From CAYFVR01 sp046541515 (GTDB lineage Bacteria; Desulfobacterota; Desulfobacteria; Desulfobacterales; Desulfococcaceae): a DNA stretch of 11,175 nucleotides. The notes below the pieces were generated by a model that did not search any database, was not told the DNA's origin, and worked only from the letters and a program-made list of their open reading frames with translations. Positions 6,510 through 11,175 of the stretch are shown here, piece after piece. Made by a program: the position numbers and the translations under genes. Numbering within the stretch: position 1 is the first letter of the stretch; every line of letters begins with the position of its first letter. The DNA is taken from contig JBKHDD010000161.1 of assembly GCA_046541515.1 (NCBI GenBank), forward strand, positions 1-11,175, in the 5' to 3' direction.

Positions 6510-6961
6510 GGAGCCCGCCGGGCCAAAGCGCCGTCCCACTGGCAGGCCGCGCCGCCGATGGCCGGTCGGGGGGGCGCCGGCCTGAACGAGTCCGGTTTCA
6601 AGGCGGGAATGGGATTCGGGCACGGCGGGCCTTTCGACGGCGTCCGGAATGGTTGCGCGGCGCGCGGGCGACGGCTTCGGAGGCGTTCGCCCGGGCCGGA
6701 ATCGGATTCGGCGGATGTGGCGCCCCCCCGCAAAAACCGGTTGCGCCCCCAGGGCCGTTCGGAGCGGAATGGGGGAAACCCCCCCTTGAATTTGGGGGAG
6801 AATCGTGCAACATCCTCCACACGTTTTTCAATGTACGAAAAACCGGCCGTTTCGTCAATCGCCCCTGGTCCTTTATGGCCCTTCCAGGGCTTCGCAGCGG
6901 CCGGACCGCGACTTCCCGCCCCGATCCTCCCGGCGGGCACAACCTTTCCCAAAGGAGAAAC
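6510..6961. other. 452-bp divergent non-coding interval
   Basis: This stretch separates the minus-strand cysteine-rich gene from the + strand DUF2156 gene and must contain both promoters. I see no confident -35/-10 pair. What can be seen is a run of alternating G and C tracts at 6771-6798 (GGGGGAAACCCCCCC, then TTGAATTT, then GGGGG), a perfect inverted repeat at 6823-6843, and an AAGGAG at 6952-6957 for the downstream gene. Open frames crossing it have no protein-like features. Confidence 0.6.
6823..6843. repeat. Inverted repeat GTTTTTC/GAAAAAC upstream of DUF2156 gene
   Basis: Two perfect seven-base arms, GTTTTTC at 6823-6829 and GAAAAAC at 6837-6843, are separated by AATGTAC. It stands out as an AT-rich island in very GC-rich surroundings, 119 bp before the DUF2156 start. 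It could be an operator for a dimeric regulator or a promoter-associated element; no regulator can be named. Confidence 0.5.
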
Positions 6962-7846
6962 ATGTCCTTGTCCTTTTCGCCGGTCACGCTGGACCGGCAG
7001 TCGGAATATCTTGAAAAACTGCGTCAAAGCCCATGGGCGGCCTCGGATTACAGCTTCGTCAACCTGTGGGGCTGGGGACCCGCATACGAGTTGGAATGGG
7101 CCTGGGCGGAGGATCTGGTCTGGCTTCGGCAGAACAACGGCTCCGAAAACTTTTTATGGGCGCCGGTGGGGCGATGGGACCGGGACGACTGGTCCGATGT
7201 CCTGACCCGGAACCTGCCTCACGGCGCCAATTTCATCCGGGTGCCCCGGAACCTGGCGGACCGCTGGTCGGAAAGCCTTGGAGACCGGATTTCTTTGGAT
7301 GAGACCCGGGGCCACTGGGATTATCTCTACTCGGTATCGGATTTGGTGGAATTGCGTGGAAACCGGTTCCACAAAAAGAAAAATCTGCTGAACCAGTTTT
7401 TGAAGAAGTACGATTATCGGTACATCCCGCTGGATGCGACCCAGGTCCGGGCGGCCCTGGACACCCAGGAGGAATGGTGTCGATGGCGGGACTGCGAGTC
7501 GGACGATACCCTGGAGGCCGAAAACCAGGCCATCATCCGGGTCTTCGAGCATTGGAACCAATTGGAAAACCTGATGGGCGGCGGGTTGCTGGTGGACGAG
7601 GGAATGGTGGCCTTTACCGTGGGCGAACGCATGGACGAAGACCACCTGCTGATCCATTTCGAAAAAGGAATGATTGCATTCAAGGGGGTTTACCAGGCCA
7701 TCAATCAGATGTTCCTGGCGGATCATCCGGATTTTTCCTACGTCAATCGGGAGCAGGATCTGGACGACCCGGGGATCCGAAAGGCCAAGGAATCCTACAA
7801 TCCCGTGGATTACGTCCGGAAGTACCGGGTAGTGTACGAAGGGTGA
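6962..7846 (+). CDS. DUF2156 protein (phosphatidylglycerol lysyltransferase C-terminal-like)
   Basis: 294-residue soluble protein with the whole-length layout of DUF2156, the tandem GNAT-like fold related to the C-terminal domain of MprF-type lysyltransferases. Visible marks are the N-terminal SDYSFVNLWGWGPAYELEW (28-46), LVELRGNRFHKKKNLLNQF (128-146) where the central family motif lies, GGGLLVDEGMVAFTVGE (206-222), HFEKGMIAFKGVYQAINQMF (232-251) and the C-terminal FSYVNREQDLDDPGIRKAK (258-276). Stand-alone DUF2156 proteins lack the membrane flippase part of MprF and their substrate is unproven; an acyl- or aminoacyl-transfer role is inference. The ATG at 6962 is preceded by AAGGAG (6952-6957); the frame is open far upstream, but that part is not protein-like. 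Single-gene unit with its own terminator at 7886. Confidence 0.87.
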   Translation: MSLSFSPVTLDRQSEYLEKLRQSPWAASDYSFVNLWGWGPAYELEWAWAEDLVWLRQNNGSENFLWAPVGRWDRDDWSDVLTRNLPHGANFIRVPRNLADRWSESLGDRISLDETRGHWDYLYSVSDLVELRGNRFHKKKNLLNQFLKKYDYRYIPLDATQVRAALDTQEEWCRWRDCESDDTLEAENQAIIRVFEHWNQLENLMGGGLLVDEGMVAFTVGERMDEDHLLIHFEKGMIAFKGVYQAINQMFLADHPDFSYVNREQDLDDPGIRKAKESYNPVDYVRKYRVVYEG

Positions 7847-7885
7847 CCATGGAATCGCCGGGTCCCCTTTGGCCCAACAGGTTTC

Positions 7886-7914
7886 AGCCGATCGGAAACG
7901 GTCGGCTTTTTATT
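7886..7914 (+). terminator. Intrinsic terminator after the DUF2156 gene
   Basis: AGCCGATC (7886-7893) pairs with GGTCGGCT (7900-7907), including one G-U pair, around the loop GGAAAC. A T-rich tract (TTTTATTT) follows at once. It lies 40 bp after the stop codon and separates this gene from the YitT-family gene. Confidence 0.88.
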
Positions 7915-7927
7915 TGATCCGGGGTCC

Positions 7928-7944
7928 TTCGGCCCATGGCCGAA
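7928..7944. repeat. Hairpin in the leader of the YitT-family gene
   Basis: TTCGGCC and GGCCGAA form a perfect seven-base-pair stem around CAT, 46 bp before the start codon. It has no T tract. With the second inverted repeat at 7967-7981 it makes a structured leader. Confidence 0.5.
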
Positions 7945-7966
7945 ACCCGGCCGTTTTCGAACCCGA

Positions 7967-7981
7967 CCCTTCGACGAAGGG
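7967..7981 (+). promoter_or_regulatory. Inverted repeat overlapping the YitT-gene Shine-Dalgarno
   Basis: CCCTTCG (7967-7973) and CGAAGGG (7975-7981) are perfect inverted arms around a single A. Because the Shine-Dalgarno GGGAGG occupies 7979-7984, folding would pair its first three bases and could lower translation initiation. Whether this is regulatory is inference. Confidence 0.45.
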
Positions 7982-7990
7982 AGGACCGCC

Positions 7991-8893
7991 ATGGAAGCCA
8001 CCCAGGCGCCGCATTCGGCGGGCCTGCGTCCCCATCCGTCTCTGCTGGGAGAGCCCAGGGAAATTTTTCGGAATTTTGCCCTCATCCTGACGGGGAACCT
8101 GCTGAACGCCCTGTGCATCAACGGCGTGCTGATCCCCTTTCAGTTCCTCAGCGGCGGCCTCACGGGGCTTGTGCTGGGCATCGCCTATCTGGTTCCCTGG
8201 CTCGGCGTATCGGTGGGGCTGTTTCTGTTGAACGTCCCCATCTTCGCGCTGGGCTACCGGTTCGTGGGCCGCCGCTTTTTCGTCTACAGCATCGTCGGCA
8301 TGGTCTCCCTGGTGCTGATGGTGGAGTGGGTTACCGTCCCCCTGCCGGTGACCGATCCCATTCTGGCCGCAGTGCTCGCGGGCATTCTCATGGGGGCGGG
8401 TTCGGGGCTGGTACTGAAATCCCGCGGTTCCGGAGGCGGTACCGACGTGCTCTCGGTGATTCTGCTGAATCGGTTTTCCATCAAGATTGGAAGCACGTTT
8501 TTGGGGTTCAACGTCGTGGTGCTTTTGATCGCCGCTTTCACCGTTTCCCTGGACGCGGCGCTTTTTACGCTGATTTACATGTACGTGACCTCCAACATCA
8601 TCGACGTGGTGGTCACCGGCATGAGCCGTCGGCGGGCCATCCTCATCATTTCCCGCCATCCCGACCGGGTGGCCCGGGAAATCCTGTACCGGTTGAAATG
8701 GAGCGTGACCTTCCTGCGCGCGGAGGGGGCCTACAGCGGAGAGCCGGAAAAGTTGATCTACACGGTGGTGACCATCCGGGAGATGGCCCGGGTCAAAAGC
8801 CTGGTCCGCCGAACCGACCCGGACGCGATCGTGGTGATCTCCGACACGTTGGAAGTGGTCGGGCAACGGGTGGGCAACCAGCCCCACTGGTAA
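7991..8893 (+). CDS. YitT-family membrane protein (DUF161 + DUF2179)
   Basis: 300-residue inner-membrane protein. After a short N-terminal tail, hydrophobic segments lie near residues 28-50, 55-80, 96-113, 124-143 and 172-205. They carry the hallmarks of the YitT/DUF161 family: GVLIPFQFLSGGLTGL (45-60), GAGSGLVLKSRGSGGGTDVL (135-154) and YMYVTSNIIDVVVTG (196-210). Residues 212-300 form the soluble C-terminal DUF2179 domain, with RAILIISRHPDRVAREIL and YTVVTIREMARVKSLVRRTDPDAIVVI. The transported substrate of the family is not known, although YitT proteins are sometimes proposed as carriers. The ATG at 7991 has GGGAGG six bases upstream. The gene has its own leader after the terminator at 7886-7914 and converges on fumC. 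Normal family length; no damage seen. Confidence 0.92.
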   Translation: MEATQAPHSAGLRPHPSLLGEPREIFRNFALILTGNLLNALCINGVLIPFQFLSGGLTGLVLGIAYLVPWLGVSVGLFLLNVPIFALGYRFVGRRFFVYSIVGMVSLVLMVEWVTVPLPVTDPILAAVLAGILMGAGSGLVLKSRGSGGGTDVLSVILLNRFSIKIGSTFLGFNVVVLLIAAFTVSLDAALFTLIYMYVTSNIIDVVVTGMSRRRAILIISRHPDRVAREILYRLKWSVTFLRAEGAYSGEPEKLIYTVVTIREMARVKSLVRRTDPDAIVVISDTLEVVGQRVGNQPHW

Positions 8894-8992
8894 TCGGGGG
8901 ATTTGCGGAAATATCCGTTCCGATCCCGGACGCGTTGCCGCCGGAGTCGAGCGGGGCGACTCGTCGCGCCGAAGCGTCGGCCGAAATTGGGC
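8894..8992. other. Convergent intergenic region with GC-rich hairpins, no T tract
   Basis: The YitT-family gene and fumC converge here. Two stems are visible: GAGTCG/CGACTC at 8944-8949 and 8957-8962, and GCCGA/TCGGC at 8968-8972 and 8977-8981. Neither is followed by a T run on either strand, so termination may be factor-dependent or simply weak. Confidence 0.45.
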
Positions 8993-10402
<1,410 letters not shown>

Positions 10403-10469
10403 GGGAACCTCCCTTGGTCGGCGTGGTGGACGACGGATTTGGCTCGGAATCGGTGGTAACTTGATTCGG

Positions 10470-11175
10470 TTATTCTGCGGCGGCGAGAAATCGCCGGACT
10501 TCATCCGGCGTCTTCGCGTCTTTGATCACCCCAACCAGGTCCTGAAGCAATTCGATGCGGTCGATGGCTTCGATTTCCGAATAGACCGTAAGCCCTTCCT
10601 CGCCAAACTTGATTTCCAAGAGTGCCTGGAGGGCCGGTTTCAGTCCTTCGCGGAGTCCATCCTTCATCCATTCTTCCCGGAAAATTTCATAGGCGGGGGA
10701 TTCAATCATGATGTCCCTCCTTCGTTGAATCAATTGGGTGGTGAGGTCTTTGGAAACCAGTCCCGAAAGGATCGCCATGGAGGTCAGCATGTCGGATTTT
10801 TGGGATCGTGGGACTGGGCTTTCGTAAATCCGGTTGTCGGCTTCCAGTAGGTGATCCGGACCATTTTTCATCAGCGGGACAAACGGGAGAAGGCAAGTGA
10901 CATCGTCTCGCAGGATTTCCTCCGCGTCGAAGTCCGGAATCCGAATCAATCGGAACCGAAAATCGACTTCATTGTCCGAGAACCGGTCGGTGGCGGCGGC
11001 TGAGGGCCGGAGAAGGACCACGCAGGAAATCACTTCCATCCGATATTTGAGCCGATAGCGCGTTCGGTAATCCAGGAGATTCAGCGGGAGATCATCCTTC
11101 CACCAGGACTGAAGTTCCAGGGCCACGATCCGGGAAACGCCGTTCACGTCGGTAACGCGAACGGGAAAATCGCTT
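10470..11175 (-). CDS. Rpn-family PD-(D/E)XK nuclease/transposase-like protein, 5' end outside window
   Basis: The C-terminal 234 residues are visible; the frame is open to the right edge, so the true start lies outside and the GTG at 11147 is probably internal. The visible part begins SDFPVRVTDVNG..IVALELQSWW, where the Asp and the E-x-Q of LELQ (about 11109-11117) match the catalytic core of Rpn/YhgA-like recombination-promoting nucleases, in which Gln replaces the usual Lys. DDLPLNLLDYRTRYRLKYR and later DDVTCLLPFVPLMK are also typical. The C-terminal 80 residues (FREEWMKDGLREGLKPALQALLEIKF and the final helices) correspond to the usual accessory helical tail. Related proteins promote RecA-independent recombination or are annotated as putative transposases. 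No terminal inverted repeats can be seen, so mobility is not shown. Reading frame appears intact. Confidence 0.82.
   Translation of the reverse strand, partial: SDFPVRVTDVNGVSRIVALELQSWWKDDLPLNLLDYRTRYRLKYRMEVISCVVLLRPSAAATDRFSDNEVDFRFRLIRIPDFDAEEILRDDVTCLLPFVPLMKNGPDHLLEADNRIYESPVPRSQKSDMLTSMAILSGLVSKDLTTQLIQRRRDIMIESPAYEIFREEWMKDGLREGLKPALQALLEIKFGEEGLTVYSEIEAIDRIELLQDLVGVIKDAKTPDEVRRFLAAAE

Noticed and set aside
6790..6812. Sigma-54 promoter (GG-N10-GC in TTTGGGGGAGAATCGTGCAA)
   Set aside because: Only the GG/GC spacing and a TGCA fit; the rest of the -24 box is missing, and such matches are common in GC-rich DNA.
6467..6961. N-terminal extension of the DUF2156 frame
   Set aside because: The added sequence is Arg/Gly/Pro-rich with no family similarity, and AAGGAG just before 6962 fixes the start.
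7910..8887. 325-codon minus-strand frame opposite the YitT-family gene
   Set aside because: Strongly biased His/Gln/Asp-rich product typical of the antisense of a membrane protein gene; the + strand gene has a clear family match and Shine-Dalgarno.
10403..10504. N-terminal extension of fumC to 10504
   Set aside because: The extra residues have no fumarase similarity, overlap the end of the upstream gene, and a strong Shine-Dalgarno marks the ATG at 10402.

Overview
The window looks like chromosomal DNA of a GC-rich anaerobic bacterium, most plausibly a Desulfobacterota (delta-proteobacterial sulfate-reducer-like) lineage. This rests on gene content and not on a marker gene: a NapH/NapG-type polyferredoxin beside a Tat-exported DUF362 protein, a GAF-PAS hybrid histidine kinase of a style common in that group, and an Rpn-type nuclease/transposase relative. 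No rRNA, tRNA, CRISPR array or complete insertion sequence is visible.

Layout. (1) Positions 1-1021 are a low-GC accessory patch on the + strand: two perfect copies of a 25-bp repeat at the left edge, an AbrB/VapB-type antitoxin, a frameshifted and truncated remnant of its PIN-domain toxin, then a DUF6883-like gene followed 9 bp later by a DUF4926-like gene. (2) Positions 1046-5948 are a tight three-gene minus-strand operon: a hybrid sensor kinase, a Tat-dependent DUF362 protein (23-bp overlap) and a fused NapH-NapG-like membrane polyferredoxin that starts with TTG directly after the DUF362 stop. (3) Positions 5981-6509 hold a small cysteine-rich exported protein on the minus strand, closed by a clear intrinsic terminator. 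(4) A 452-bp non-coding interval with inverted repeats precedes a DUF2156 (GNAT-like) gene, its terminator, and a YitT-family membrane protein whose Shine-Dalgarno lies in a perfect inverted repeat. (5) Positions 8993-11175 carry, on the minus strand, class II fumarase (fumC) and, upstream of it, an Rpn-family PD-(D/E)XK nuclease-like gene cut by the window end.

How the genes may work together. The three-gene operon is the most coherent unit. A soluble GAF/PAS hybrid kinase is translationally coupled to a periplasmic DUF362 protein and a membrane protein with six predicted [4Fe-4S] sites, which suggests a redox-linked electron-transfer module made together with a sensor. The link between sensing and electron transfer is inference. 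The left patch looks like horizontally acquired DNA in which a VapBC-like module has decayed, leaving an orphan antitoxin next to an apparently intact, functionally uncharacterised DUF6883/DUF4926 pair. fumC, the YitT-like gene and the DUF2156 gene look like ordinary housekeeping or conserved chromosomal genes.
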